Program-made: the position numbers and the translations under genes
Notes under the pieces: generated by a model
What the model was told of the DNA's origin: nothing
What the model saw: the letters and a program-made list of their open reading frames with translations, nothing else
Databases searched by the model: none
Assembly (NCBI RefSeq): GCF_024197615.1
Contig: NZ_JAKUKE010000001.1
Location: 769,029-833,028 of the forward strand
Source: Desulfuromonas sp. KJ2020
GTDB taxonomy: Bacteria; Desulfobacterota; Desulfuromonadia; Desulfuromonadales; SZUA-540
Length of the DNA: 64,000 bases
Direction: 5' to 3'
Shown here: positions 43,914-52,340 of the stretch, piece after piece
Numbering within the stretch: the first letter of the stretch is position 1
Layout of the letters: each line of letters opens with the position of its first letter

Positions 43914-44648
43914 ATGACCACTGTACGGATCATGACGTACAACATCCGGAAAGCCACGGGAACCGATGGCCGCCAAGATCCGGGAAGAATTGCCGAGGTC
44001 ATAGCCGAGGCGGCACCGGATATTGTGGCTCTGCAGGATCTCGACCGGGACGAGAACAGGGATCAGCTGAAATATCTTTCTTCCCGCCTCGGCATGGAAG
44101 CCTATGGTGACCTTCGTTGCAGCAGTTGCGCCTTTTTATCCTACTATCCGCTAAAAGGGGTTTCCGCCTACGGGCTGGGAGAGGGCGGTTGCTGTACCAA
44201 GGCCGATGCCACACTTTCCGGCAAGAGGCTCCACCTTTTTAATGTCCAGCTGTCTGCCGACTCGGTCCGCCGCCGATTTCAGGTAGCGGGGCTGTTGGGC
44301 CCGGATCTTCTTGGAGGCTGCCATCTTTGCTGCCCCACGCTTATTCTCGGCGATTTCGCTGACTTCTGGCTGGGGGCTGGAAATATGGCCCTTAACCTCG
44401 AGCTGCAAAGGGCCAGACGACCATGGTGGAACTCAACCTATCCTTCACGGCTGCCGCTTTTTGGTCGGGACCGTGCGTACCTGCGCGGCGATCTGCGCGT
44501 ACTCGAGTCGGTCGTCTCACGCACCCCCCTGGCCAGACAGGCCTCCTCCCATCTTCCCATGACCTACACGCTGCAGGTCGTGGATCCTCGGCAATATCTT
44601 CATCTCAAGAAATTGAAAAGAAACGGCATGGAAGTCGCCCCCGGGTAG
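43914..44648 (+). CDS. Degenerate endonuclease/exonuclease/phosphatase-family protein
   Basis: A 244-residue EEP-fold protein. It retains RIMTYNIRK (catalytic Asn10) but has LQDLDRD where the family has LQE (Asp42 for Glu), GDFADFW where the family has GDFN (Ala for Asn), and SSHLPM where the family has SDH (Ser for Asp; His retained). It is Cys-rich in the middle (CSSCAF, GGCC, CHLCC). These losses suggest weak or absent nuclease/phosphatase activity. AGGAAG precedes the ATG. There is no signal peptide. The role is unknown. Confidence 0.7.
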   Translation: MTTVRIMTYNIRKATGTDGRQDPGRIAEVIAEAAPDIVALQDLDRDENRDQLKYLSSRLGMEAYGDLRCSSCAFLSYYPLKGVSAYGLGEGGCCTKADATLSGKRLHLFNVQLSADSVRRRFQVAGLLGPDLLGGCHLCCPTLILGDFADFWLGAGNMALNLELQRARRPWWNSTYPSRLPLFGRDRAYLRGDLRVLESVVSRTPLARQASSHLPMTYTLQVVDPRQYLHLKKLKRNGMEVAPG

Positions 44649-44732
44649 AAGCTGGCGGCACTCCGGCTTCCAAAAAGGCATGGCTGGCTGGAGCACTCTG
44701 AAAAGCGAGTAAACCGCGAGGTCTTTCGTACG

Positions 44733-45383
44733 ATGTCGAAGAAAAGGAAAAATGCTGAGGTACTGGCCACCCTGGCGATCCTTGAAAATTTATATCCCGA
44801 GGCCCATTGCGCCCTTAATTATCGGAACCCCTGGGAACTTCTGGTGGCGACCATTCTGTCGGCCCAGTGCACGGATGTAAGGGTTAATGAGGTCACCCGG
44901 ACTCTTTTCCAGAGATTTCCAGAGATGAAAGACTTTGCTGCCGCTGATCTGTGTGACCTGGAAGAGGCGGTGCGGTCTACCGGATTTTTCCGGAACAAAG
45001 CCAAAGGAATTCAGGGTTCCGCCCAAGTATTGCTGGAAAAGCATGGGGGCGTTGTGCCTCGGACCCTGGATGAGCTGGTGGCCTTGCCCGGCGTAGGAAG
45101 AAAAACGGCCAACGTGGTGCTGGGAAATGCCTTCAACATCCCAGGCATGGTGGTCGATACCCATGTGGGTCGGGTCTCGCGGCGTCTTGGCTGGACAACC
45201 GCCACAACACCGGAGGCCGTTGAGCGGGAGCTGTGTGAGCTGTTGCCCCCGGAAAAATGGGCTAAGACCAGTCATATCCTTATTTTTCATGGCAGGCGAT
45301 TCTGTAAGGCACCCACGGCACTATGTTCCACCTGTCCCCTGTTGGATCGGTGCCCGCGACATGGTGTGACGCGATCCCGCTGA
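44733..45383 (+). CDS. nth: Endonuclease III
   Basis: Base-excision repair glycosylase/AP lyase, 216 residues. The helix-hairpin-helix LPGVGRKTANVVLGNAF contains the catalytic Lys, and VDTHVGRVSRRLGW the catalytic Asp. The C-terminal [4Fe-4S] cluster motif is C-x6-C-x2-C-x5-C (CKAPTALCSTCPLLDRC). It is convergent with the PBP1A gene, separated by a bidirectional terminator. Confidence 0.96.
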   Translation: MSKKRKNAEVLATLAILENLYPEAHCALNYRNPWELLVATILSAQCTDVRVNEVTRTLFQRFPEMKDFAAADLCDLEEAVRSTGFFRNKAKGIQGSAQVLLEKHGGVVPRTLDELVALPGVGRKTANVVLGNAFNIPGMVVDTHVGRVSRRLGWTTATTPEAVERELCELLPPEKWAKTSHILIFHGRRFCKAPTALCSTCPLLDRCPRHGVTRSR

Positions 45384-45406
45384 TGCCCCTTCTGTCGCTT
45401 TAGACC

Positions 45407-45437
45407 AAAAAAGGGCTGCCTTGCGGGCAGCCCTTTT
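45407..45437. terminator. Bidirectional intrinsic terminator between nth and PBP1A
   Basis: An 8-bp stem (45413-45420 with 45426-45433, loop of 5) has A6 on the left and T4 on the right, so it can stop transcription from nth and from the convergent PBP1A gene. Confidence 0.85.
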
Positions 45438-45461
45438 CGCGTTTCCTCTACCGCGGCAATT

Positions 45462-47867
45462 TTAGCGGAGGTCCTCGAGGTCCAGCTTGAAGAAATCCTG
45501 GGCGGAGGGTTTCTTTTCGTCGAGTGCGTAGCGTGTCGGGGCTGTGCCGGGCGCAAAGGCCTCGATGGTAACATTGACGCTGTCTTCGACGGCCAGCAAA
45601 CCTGTTTTAGGGTCGATAGCCCGGAATTCAATCGCGTCGGGAACGGGAAAGTCTTGTGGTGGATAGTCCGTCACCGCCTGCTTCATGAATTCAACCCAGG
45701 CAGGAGCCGCAGCGCGGGAGCCGGTCTCATTCTTGCCCAGTGGCTTTTCCTGGTCGTAGCCAACCCAAGAGACGGCAACCAGTTGGGGGACATAGCCGAC
45801 AAACCAGGCATCTTTAAGGTTGTTGGTCGTGCCGGTTTTGCCGGCGACCGGACGGCCCAGCGCTTTGGCCCGGAAACCGGTGCCGTTTTGGACCACACTT
45901 TCCATCATGTTGGTAATCAGGTAAGCCGTTTCGGGAGAAATAACCCGTTCGGGGGACTGCTGAATAAGGCGCTGATCCTCATTAGGCCCACCAGGAAAAT
46001 CAGCGGGATCGATGGATTCCAGGACATAGCCATCACGGTCGACCACTTTAGTAATGTAGGTGGGGCGGACTCTGACGCCGCCATTGGCCAAAACGGTATA
46101 GGCACTGGCCAGTTCAAAGGGGGTCAGGGCGGATGATCCCAAGGCCAGCGTCAGGTCACGGGTGATGGGAGAGGTGATGCCGAGCTTGCTCACGTAGTTG
46201 CTGGCGTAGCGAATGCCGATGTCCTCGAGGATTTTGATGGTGATGACGTTATAGGAATGGGTCAAGGCATCCCTGACACGGACGGCACCGTAAAATTTTT
46301 CACTGTAATTTTTGGGGCGCCAAGACGTCTCTTCCCCGGATTCGGCTGTTTCCTTGTAGATGATGGGGGTGTCGTAGACGATGGTGGCCGGAGTGTACCC
46401 CTTGTCCAGCGCGGCGGCATAAATAAGGGGCTTGATAGCCGAACCGGGCAGTCGTTTGGCCTGCAGGACCCGATTGAACTGGCTCTGGTAAAAATCGTAG
46501 CCGCCGACCATGGCCTTGACATAGCCGTTATGCGGATCCATGGCTACGATGGCGCCCTGGGTTTCCGGGGTCTGTTGCAGCGAAAAACGCGGCGTGCCGT
46601 CCACACGGGATTCGAGTCGAAGTTCAAGCAAAGAGCCCTTGGGAAGTTTGGTGCGGGAGCCGTCTTGATTGCCTGTTGCTGGTGTGTCCCGGCTGACGAC
46701 CTGTATGGGACCGGCCCAATCGGCGGATTTGAGCTCAACAAAGCCTTCTTCGCCGCCGATCCGAACCAGCAGGGCATCCTGGCTTGAACCGGTCAGAACA
46801 CCTTCGGTGTAGTCGCCGACTTTGAGTGGATGTTCGGAAAATCGGCCAGCCTGCTCGCTGAGAAAACTATCCTCCTCACTCTCAGCCAGAACACGCTGGG
46901 GCCCACGGTAGCCTCTTCTCTTGTCATGAGCGCGCAGATTTTCCCGCACGGCGGTCTGGGCAGCTTGCTGCATGCGAAGATTCATAGTGGTATGAACCTT
47001 CAAGCCGGCGGTATAGAGAACATCCTTGCCGTAGGTCTCCTCCAGGTAGCGGCGAACCTGTTCGGTAAAGTAGGCGGCATCGGCAATAAAAGAGTTGACC
47101 CGGGGCTTGATGGTGATGGCTTCACTCTGCGCCGCCTCCGCCTCTTCGGGGGTAATATACCCTTCTTCGATCATACGCTTGAGAACATATTTCTGCCGCT
47201 CTTTGGCCCGGTCGAAGTTTCGATAGGGGGAGTAGCGGCTGGGAGCCTGCGGCAGACCCGCCAGCAGGCTGCACTCAGCCAGGGTCAGATCCTCGACATT
47301 TTTGTCAAAATAGTTTTCCGCCGCCGCCTGTACGCCATAGGCGCCGTGTCCCAGGTAAATCTGGTTGAGATAGAGATAGAGGATTTCCTCTTTGGAGAGC
47401 TTTTTTTCCATACGCCAGGCTAGAATCGCCTCTTTGAATTTGCGCTCGAACTTCTTTTCCGGGGTGAGCAGCAGACTCTTGGCCACCTGTTGGGTAATGG
47501 TACTGCCCCCTTGAACGATGCCGCCCGCTTTGAGGTTTTTGAGCGCGGCTCGCAGGATGGACATAAGGTCAATGCCCTGATGTTCGAAGAAATGGCTGTC
47601 TTCGGCAGAGACAAAGGCTTCGATCAGGCGTTGCGGCAGGAGGTCAACGGGGACGATAATGCGTCTCTCCTTGAAAAACTCCGCGATGGTTTCACCGCCC
47701 TCACTATAAACCGAACTGACGATGGGGGGCTGGTAATCAGAGAGGGTGTCCACTTTGGGCAGAGAGCCCGATACGTACAGATAGGCTCCGGCCACAGCCA
47801 GGATGCCGCCAAGAAAGAGGCCGCCGGTCCCGTAGAGAAGCCAAAGGAAAAAGCGTCGAATTGTCAT
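45462..47867 (-). CDS. mrcA: Penicillin-binding protein 1A (bifunctional class A PBP)
   Basis: Peptidoglycan glycosyltransferase/transpeptidase, 801 residues. After an N-terminal membrane helix (about 7-29), the transglycosylase domain has EDSHFFEHQGID (catalytic Glu) and GGSTITQQVAKSLLL. The transpeptidase domain has SAIK (Ser nucleophile, in RLPGSAIKPLIYAAAL), SYN in THSYNVITIK and KTGTT. An OB-like insert lies between the domains. It diverges from the dihaem lipoprotein gene. Confidence 0.95.
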   Translation of the reverse strand: MTIRRFFLWLLYGTGGLFLGGILAVAGAYLYVSGSLPKVDTLSDYQPPIVSSVYSEGGETIAEFFKERRIIVPVDLLPQRLIEAFVSAEDSHFFEHQGIDLMSILRAALKNLKAGGIVQGGSTITQQVAKSLLLTPEKKFERKFKEAILAWRMEKKLSKEEILYLYLNQIYLGHGAYGVQAAAENYFDKNVEDLTLAECSLLAGLPQAPSRYSPYRNFDRAKERQKYVLKRMIEEGYITPEEAEAAQSEAITIKPRVNSFIADAAYFTEQVRRYLEETYGKDVLYTAGLKVHTTMNLRMQQAAQTAVRENLRAHDKRRGYRGPQRVLAESEEDSFLSEQAGRFSEHPLKVGDYTEGVLTGSSQDALLVRIGGEEGFVELKSADWAGPIQVVSRDTPATGNQDGSRTKLPKGSLLELRLESRVDGTPRFSLQQTPETQGAIVAMDPHNGYVKAMVGGYDFYQSQFNRVLQAKRLPGSAIKPLIYAAALDKGYTPATIVYDTPIIYKETAESGEETSWRPKNYSEKFYGAVRVRDALTHSYNVITIKILEDIGIRYASNYVSKLGITSPITRDLTLALGSSALTPFELASAYTVLANGGVRVRPTYITKVVDRDGYVLESIDPADFPGGPNEDQRLIQQSPERVISPETAYLITNMMESVVQNGTGFRAKALGRPVAGKTGTTNNLKDAWFVGYVPQLVAVSWVGYDQEKPLGKNETGSRAAAPAWVEFMKQAVTDYPPQDFPVPDAIEFRAIDPKTGLLAVEDSVNVTIEAFAPGTAPTRYALDEKKPSAQDFFKLDLEDLR

Positions 47868-47946
47868 GATGTTAATGGTGCCTCCTTAGATGACCAAAGA
47901 GAGATTTATAGCACAGGAGCCGGATAGCCGGCAAACCTTTTGCCGT

Positions 47947-47974
47947 TTGCCTGACAGACCGGGTGTGTTATAGT
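47947..47974 (+). promoter_or_regulatory. Candidate promoter for the dihaem lipoprotein gene
   Basis: TTGCCT (47947-47952, 4/6) and TATAGT (47969-47974, 5/6) are spaced by 16 bases, about 30 bases upstream of the ATG at 48005. Confidence 0.45.
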
Positions 47975-48004
47975 TTCGAGGTTCTCAAGAACTTCGGAGG
48001 CCCC

Positions 48005-48334
48005 ATGAAAATAAAGAGACATCTTCTGCTTCTGCTCCTGGTGGCGCTGACTGCCAGCGGCTGCAACATGTTCCGCTCCTGGAAATCCATTCCGCCACCG
48101 GGCGGCTGTTCCGAGTGCCACACGACCGAGATCTCGGCGGACTGGCAGGTCGCCTATCAGCCGGTCATGCTCAATGATGAGACGGATCGCTTTTCATGGC
48201 AGACGCCGGAATCGATGGAGCGTCCGAAAGATTCCCCCCTCGATCAGAAAAAGATCACCGAGCAGCGCTGTTTCCGGTGTCACAAGGGACCCAACAAAGC
48301 CCATACGGAATATAAAGGGCGCTATCACCACTAG
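48005..48334 (+). CDS. Small dihaem c-type cytochrome lipoprotein
   Basis: A 109-residue exported protein. A lipoprotein signal ends in TASGC (Cys20). Two CxxCH haem c sites follow, CSECH (35-39) and CFRCH (89-93), with several other His residues including the C-terminal HH that could act as distal ligands. The ATG at 48005 is preceded by CGGAGG. It is monocistronic, between the divergent PBP1A gene and a terminator. It probably carries electrons at the cell envelope; the partner is unknown. Confidence 0.85.
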   Translation: MKIKRHLLLLLLVALTASGCNMFRSWKSIPPPGGCSECHTTEISADWQVAYQPVMLNDETDRFSWQTPESMERPKDSPLDQKKITEQRCFRCHKGPNKAHTEYKGRYHH

Positions 48335-48356
48335 GGACAAGGGTTCTGGTTTTTCG

Positions 48357-48390
48357 AGGACTCCCGCCTCGCCGGCAGGAGTCCTTTTCT
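48357..48390 (+). terminator. Intrinsic terminator after the dihaem lipoprotein
   Basis: An 8-bp stem (48357-48364 with 48378-48385, loop of 13 that can pair further) is followed by TTTCTCG. Confidence 0.75.
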
Positions 48391-48427
48391 CGTAGCTGTG
48401 AGCTAACACGTTGGTGGAGAGAATTTG

Positions 48428-49876
48428 ATGTTTCGCCGAACCAAGATCGTCGCAACGGTAGGACCTTCCTGCGAGACGGAAGAAGGTCTTTTGGCGCTGA
48501 TGGAAGCGGGGGCTGATGTGTTCCGCTTGAATTTTTCCCACGGCGGACATGCCGAAAAGGCCGTCATTATCAAGAGAATCCGCAAACTGTCCAAACGCCG
48601 GCAGCGGGCCGTGGCTATCCTAGGAGACCTGCAGGGACCGAAAATCCGCACCGGTCTGCTTCAGGGCGGTGCCATAGAGCTGATCTCCGGCCGCGAAGTC
48701 GTGCTGACCACGCGAAGCGTCGAGGGTGCCGACGGCGTTATCCCAACGGAATACCAGGGCCTGCCCGGGGATGTGGCGGCCGGTGACCGCATCCTGTTGG
48801 ACGATGGCTTGCTTGAGCTGGCCGTGCTGCAGAAAGACGAAACCGATGTGCGCTGCCGCGTGGTCGTGGGCGGCACCCTCAAGAATCGCAAGGGCATCAA
48901 TCTGCCGGGTGTGGCGGTTTCGACGCCGGCTTTGACGGGAAAAGACCGGGAGGATCTGGCCTTCTGCCTTCGCGAAGGGGTCGACTATCTGGCCCTCTCC
49001 TTTGTGCGCAAGGCCAGTGATGTGCTGGACCTCAAAGACCTGCTGTACCGGGACAAGGTGACGCTGCCCATTATCGCCAAAATCGAGAAACCCGAGGCGG
49101 TCGCCGACTTTGATGCGATTCTGGAGGCGGCCGACGGCATCATGGTGGCCCGGGGGGATCTCGGCGTAGAGATGAGTCCCGAAAAAGTGCCTCTCATCCA
49201 GAAGCAGATCATCCGCAAGTGCAACCAGGCCGGCAAGCCGGTCATCACCGCCACCCAGATGCTGGAGAGCATGGTCAGCAACCCCCGCCCGACCCGGGCA
49301 GAGACTTCCGATGTGGCCAATGCCATTCTTGATGGCACCGACGCCATCATGCTGTCGGCAGAGACCGCCTCCGGTCGCTATCCTGTCGAGGCCGTCGCTC
49401 TCATGGTCCGGGTCGCCAAGGATGTGGAGGGCGATCCGGAACTGAAGGATCAGGTCTTTCACCCGCTTGACGAAATTCTTGGGTACCGCCGCCTGCCGGA
49501 AGCCATCGGCCAGGCTGCCGTTCGTGTGGCCGAGACCATCGGCGCCGGCGCCATTCTCGCGTTTACGCAGACGGGAAGTACCGCCGCCCTGGTCGCCAAG
49601 TACCGGCCCAATCTGCCCATTTACGCGGTAACGCCTTCGCCCCAGGTACGTCGTCGTTTGGCCCTCTATGCCGGGGTGCGTTCCATTCGGGTCGACATCG
49701 AGGGGGATACGGAAGCTCAGATCCGCTCGGTGGAGCAGGCCGTGCTGACCTCGGGCGTCATGCAGGTGGGCGATGTCGTCGTCATCACCATGGGCAGCCC
49801 GGTGTCGGCGCCGGGAACGACCAATCTCCTCAAGGTGCACCGGCTGGGCACGGGGCCCTTCTACGAGGTCCATTAA
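48428..49876 (+). CDS. pyk: Pyruvate kinase
   Basis: Final glycolytic enzyme (phosphoenolpyruvate + ADP to pyruvate + ATP), 482 residues. Conserved segments are RRTKIVATVGPSC, DVFRLNFSHG, LGDLQGPKIRTG, IIAKIEKPEAV (active-site Lys), MVARGDLGVE and ITATQMLESM. The ATG at 48428 follows GGTGGAGAG; a TTG three bases upstream is also in frame but is unlikely to be used. A terminator follows. Confidence 0.97.
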   Translation: MFRRTKIVATVGPSCETEEGLLALMEAGADVFRLNFSHGGHAEKAVIIKRIRKLSKRRQRAVAILGDLQGPKIRTGLLQGGAIELISGREVVLTTRSVEGADGVIPTEYQGLPGDVAAGDRILLDDGLLELAVLQKDETDVRCRVVVGGTLKNRKGINLPGVAVSTPALTGKDREDLAFCLREGVDYLALSFVRKASDVLDLKDLLYRDKVTLPIIAKIEKPEAVADFDAILEAADGIMVARGDLGVEMSPEKVPLIQKQIIRKCNQAGKPVITATQMLESMVSNPRPTRAETSDVANAILDGTDAIMLSAETASGRYPVEAVALMVRVAKDVEGDPELKDQVFHPLDEILGYRRLPEAIGQAAVRVAETIGAGAILAFTQTGSTAALVAKYRPNLPIYAVTPSPQVRRRLALYAGVRSIRVDIEGDTEAQIRSVEQAVLTSGVMQVGDVVVITMGSPVSAPGTTNLLKVHRLGTGPFYEVH

Positions 49877-49897
49877 GCAGGGCGTGCCCTGCCTTTT
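49877..49897 (+). terminator. Short intrinsic terminator after pyk
   Basis: A 6-bp stem (49877-49882 with 49887-49892, loop CGTG) is followed by CTTTTAC, directly at the pyk stop. Confidence 0.65.
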
Positions 49898-49925
49898 ACT
49901 TCAGTCACAGACGGGATAGTTTTTC

Positions 49926-50615
49926 ATGAAAAAGAAAGCCGTGGTTCTTTACAGCGGGGGGCTGGATTCCACCACCTGCCTGGCGATTGCCCGGGCGGAA
50001 GGGTTCGCTCCCTACGCCATCAGCTTTGCCTATGGCCAGCGACATAGCGTCGAGTTGAGCAAAGCCATGAAATACGCCAAAGAGGCCGGGGCTGAAGACC
50101 ATCATCTGGTCGAGTTCGATCTGCGCCGCATTGGCGGCAGCGCCCTTACGGCCGATATGGAGGTGCCCAAGGAAGGGGTGGAGGAGGGGAGCATTCCCGT
50201 CACCTATGTGCCAGCGCGCAACACCATCTTTCTCTCCTTTGCCCTGGGGTGGGCCGAAGTTCTCGGCGCCTTCGACATCTACATCGGTGTCAACTCCCTC
50301 GATTATTCGGGTTATCCCGACTGCCGCCCGGAATATATCGCCGCTTTTGAGACCCTGGCCAATCTCGCTACCCGGGAAGGCGTGGAGGGGCGGGGCCGTT
50401 ACCGGATTCACGCCCCGCTGATGACCCTGACCAAGGGGGAAATCATTCGGCGCGGCCTGGAACTGGGCGTTGACTACGGGCTGACCCACTCCTGCTATGA
50501 TCCCACGCCGGAGGGCCTCTCCTGCGGCGCCTGCGACTCCTGCCGGCTGCGCCTGAAGGGGTTTGCCGAAGTCGGGGTAAAAGACCCCATCGACTACGTC
50601 CGCCAGCAAGGATGA
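49926..50615 (+). CDS. queC: 7-cyano-7-deazaguanine (preQ0) synthase
   Basis: Converts 7-carboxy-7-deazaguanine to preQ0 in queuosine biosynthesis using ATP and ammonia, 229 residues. The PP-loop [14 protein letters not shown] is near the N-terminus, [10 protein letters not shown] in the middle, and the C-terminal zinc site is [19 protein letters not shown] (four Cys). folE2, which supplies the pathway's first substrate, follows 59 bases later; queD, queE and queF are not in the window. Confidence 0.97.
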   Translation: MKKKAVVLYSGGLDSTTCLAIARAEGFAPYAISFAYGQRHSVELSKAMKYAKEAGAEDHHLVEFDLRRIGGSALTADMEVPKEGVEEGSIPVTYVPARNTIFLSFALGWAEVLGAFDIYIGVNSLDYSGYPDCRPEYIAAFETLANLATREGVEGRGRYRIHAPLMTLTKGEIIRRGLELGVDYGLTHSCYDPTPEGLSCGACDSCRLRLKGFAEVGVKDPIDYVRQQG

Positions 50616-50674
50616 TGACCCAGTCTGGCGCCTGAGAAATGACGCCATATCGATAAGGACAAAGTGAAGAAACG

Positions 50675-51487
50675 ATGAAGGACAGCAACAAAAAACCAAA
50701 CGGTGCAGCGCCGGAGTCCATGCCAGACATGCAGAAGGAGAGAGACACGCGCAACATTGCCATCGACAAGGTGGGGGTGAAGGATATCCGCTATCCTATC
50801 GTGGTGCTGGATAAAAGCCGCGAAAGCCAGCATACCGTGGCGCGGATCAACATGTATGTCGACCTGCCGCATCACTTCAAGGGAACCCACATGAGCCGTT
50901 TTGTGGAGATTCTCAACCAGTATCGCGGTGAGATCAGTATCGAGAGTCTCGACACCATTCTGCAGGACATGAAGGATCGCCTCGACGCCTCCTGCGCCCA
51001 CATGGAACTGGAATTTCCCTATTTCATCGAAAAGGAGGCCCCGGCCTCCGGCGCCAAAGGGTTGATGGAATATCAGTGCCAGATGATCGGCACCCTCGGC
51101 CATGAGGCCGACTTTATTCTCGGCGCCACCGTGCCGGTTACCTCTCTCTGTCCCTGCTCCCGTGAGATCAGTGCCCGTGGCGCTCACAACCAGCGCAGCG
51201 CTATCCATGTGCAGATCCGCTACCGGGGCCATGTCTGGCTGGAAGACCTTATTGCCTGGGTGGAGGCCTGCGGCAGCGCGCCTGTCTACGCCCTGCTCAA
51301 GCGCGAAGACGAAAAGGCCGTCACCGAGCAGGCCTATGACAACCCCATGTTTGTCGAGGACATCGTGCGGGCCGTCACCCAAAAGCTCAAGGCGGTCGAC
51401 GAGATTCTCTGGTTCCGGGTCGAATGCGAAAACTTTGAGTCGATCCACAATCATTCCGCCTATGCCCTCGTCGAGTGGACCCGCTGA
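50675..51487 (+). CDS. folE2: GTP cyclohydrolase FolE2 (type IB)
   Basis: Converts GTP to 7,8-dihydroneopterin triphosphate, the entry to folate and queuosine synthesis, 270 residues. The conserved SLCPCSREISARGAHNQR (about 155-172) carries the catalytic/metal Cys, and FVEILNQYRG and the C-terminal ESIHNHSAYALVEW match the family. The linkage to queC supports a role in the preQ0 route. The ATG at 50675 has only a modest purine-rich site (AAGAAACG) upstream. Confidence 0.96.
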   Translation: MKDSNKKPNGAAPESMPDMQKERDTRNIAIDKVGVKDIRYPIVVLDKSRESQHTVARINMYVDLPHHFKGTHMSRFVEILNQYRGEISIESLDTILQDMKDRLDASCAHMELEFPYFIEKEAPASGAKGLMEYQCQMIGTLGHEADFILGATVPVTSLCPCSREISARGAHNQRSAIHVQIRYRGHVWLEDLIAWVEACGSAPVYALLKREDEKAVTEQAYDNPMFVEDIVRAVTQKLKAVDEILWFRVECENFESIHNHSAYALVEWTR

Positions 51488-52239
51488 GTCCCCGACTTGT
51501 GGATAAGCCTGTGGAAAGTGTGAATAAGGAAGGCATTCCCGGTGGGGCATTTCCCCTAGACCCCTTGAGGCATCATCTGGGCATATTCGCCAAGGAACCG
51601 ATTTCGGGCCAGGTAAAGACGCGGCTGAGCCCACCTTTGACCGCGGCGGAGGCCGCTCGATTCTATGAGGTCTGCCTGCAGGAAACGGTAGAGCGCCTGC
51701 GCCAAACGGGTGTGGCCCTTACCCTCTTCTATGCTGGTTCTGAAGACTATTTCCGCCGCACTTTTCCCGATATTCCGCTCCAACCCCAAGAAGGAAACGA
51801 CCTCGGCGAGCGCCTGGACGGAGCTCTGCGCTTCCTGTTCAGGCAGGGGGCGGCCGGAGCCGCTCTGGTCGGTTCGGACAGCCCGGATATTCCACTGGCC
51901 CCGGTGAAGGAGGCGTTTCAGCTCCTGGAGGAAGTGACTGCCCTCACCATTCCCGCCCGGGATGGCGGCTATGTCCTCGTGGGCGAGCGGGGCCATCATC
52001 CCGGCCTCTTCCGGGATATTCCCTGGAGTACGGCCCAGGTCCTGTCGGAAACGCGGCGCCGGGTCGCTGAATTGAGCCTGAACTATCGGGAGCTGGCCCC
52101 TTGGGATGATGTCGATGACCTTCCCTCGCTGGGGCGACTGCTCGAACGTTCTCCCACGAGCGAGGCGGCCTGTTTCGTGCGAACTCATCTGGGGAAATAT
52201 CTGAGTTTAATTGAAGGGTTAAAAAGTCAAAGGGGTTGA
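51475..52239 (+). CDS. TIGR04282-like (DUF2064) glycosyltransferase-fold protein
   Basis: A nucleotide-diphosphosugar-transferase-like protein of the group annotated as arsenosugar biosynthesis transferases (TIGR04282). Family segments are GIFAKEPISGQVKTRLSPPL (about 36-55), LGERLDGAL, ALVGSDSPDIPLAPV and PARDGGYVLVG. No ArsM or ArsS partner lies nearby, so the substrate is uncertain. The start is doubtful: similarity begins only near residue 35, and GTG codons at 51475, 51499, 51511 and 51520 or TTG at 51565 are all in frame with no clear ribosome-binding site. Three DnaA boxes overlap this leader. Confidence 0.75.
   Translation: MDPLSPRLVDKPVESVNKEGIPGGAFPLDPLRHHLGIFAKEPISGQVKTRLSPPLTAAEAARFYEVCLQETVERLRQTGVALTLFYAGSEDYFRRTFPDIPLQPQEGNDLGERLDGALRFLFRQGAAGAALVGSDSPDIPLAPVKEAFQLLEEVTALTIPARDGGYVLVGERGHHPGLFRDIPWSTAQVLSETRRRVAELSLNYRELAPWDDVDDLPSLGRLLERSPTSEAACFVRTHLGKYLSLIEGLKSQRG
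51498..51527 (-). other. Cluster of three DnaA boxes
   Basis: On the minus strand the sequence reads TTATTCACA (51527-51519), CTTTCCACA (51518-51510), GGC, TTATCCACA (51506-51498). The outer two match the DnaA-box consensus TTATNCACA exactly and the middle has two mismatches. All share one orientation with centres 9 and 12 bases apart. The cluster begins 11 bases after the folE2 stop and about 17 kb from oriC. Confidence 0.7.
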
Positions 52240-52267
52240 TTTTGCGGGTTTTTCCAGCCGATAGACA

Positions 52268-52296
52268 TTGACAGGCGCCGGAGGATGACCGATAAT
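52268..52296 (+). promoter_or_regulatory. Candidate sigma-70 promoter for the tol operon
   Basis: An exact TTGACA (52268-52273), a 17-base spacer and GATAAT (52291-52296, 5/6) lie 45 bases ahead of the tolQ start. Confidence 0.65.
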
Positions 52297-52340
52297 TCAC
52301 CCCTTGTACGGACGCGCACCACCTAAAAGGAGGCCTTATT

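Noticed and set aside
48620-49873. 417-codon minus-strand frame opposite pyk
   Set aside because: Shadow of pyruvate kinase; no ribosome-binding site or domain, and composition mirrors pyk codons.
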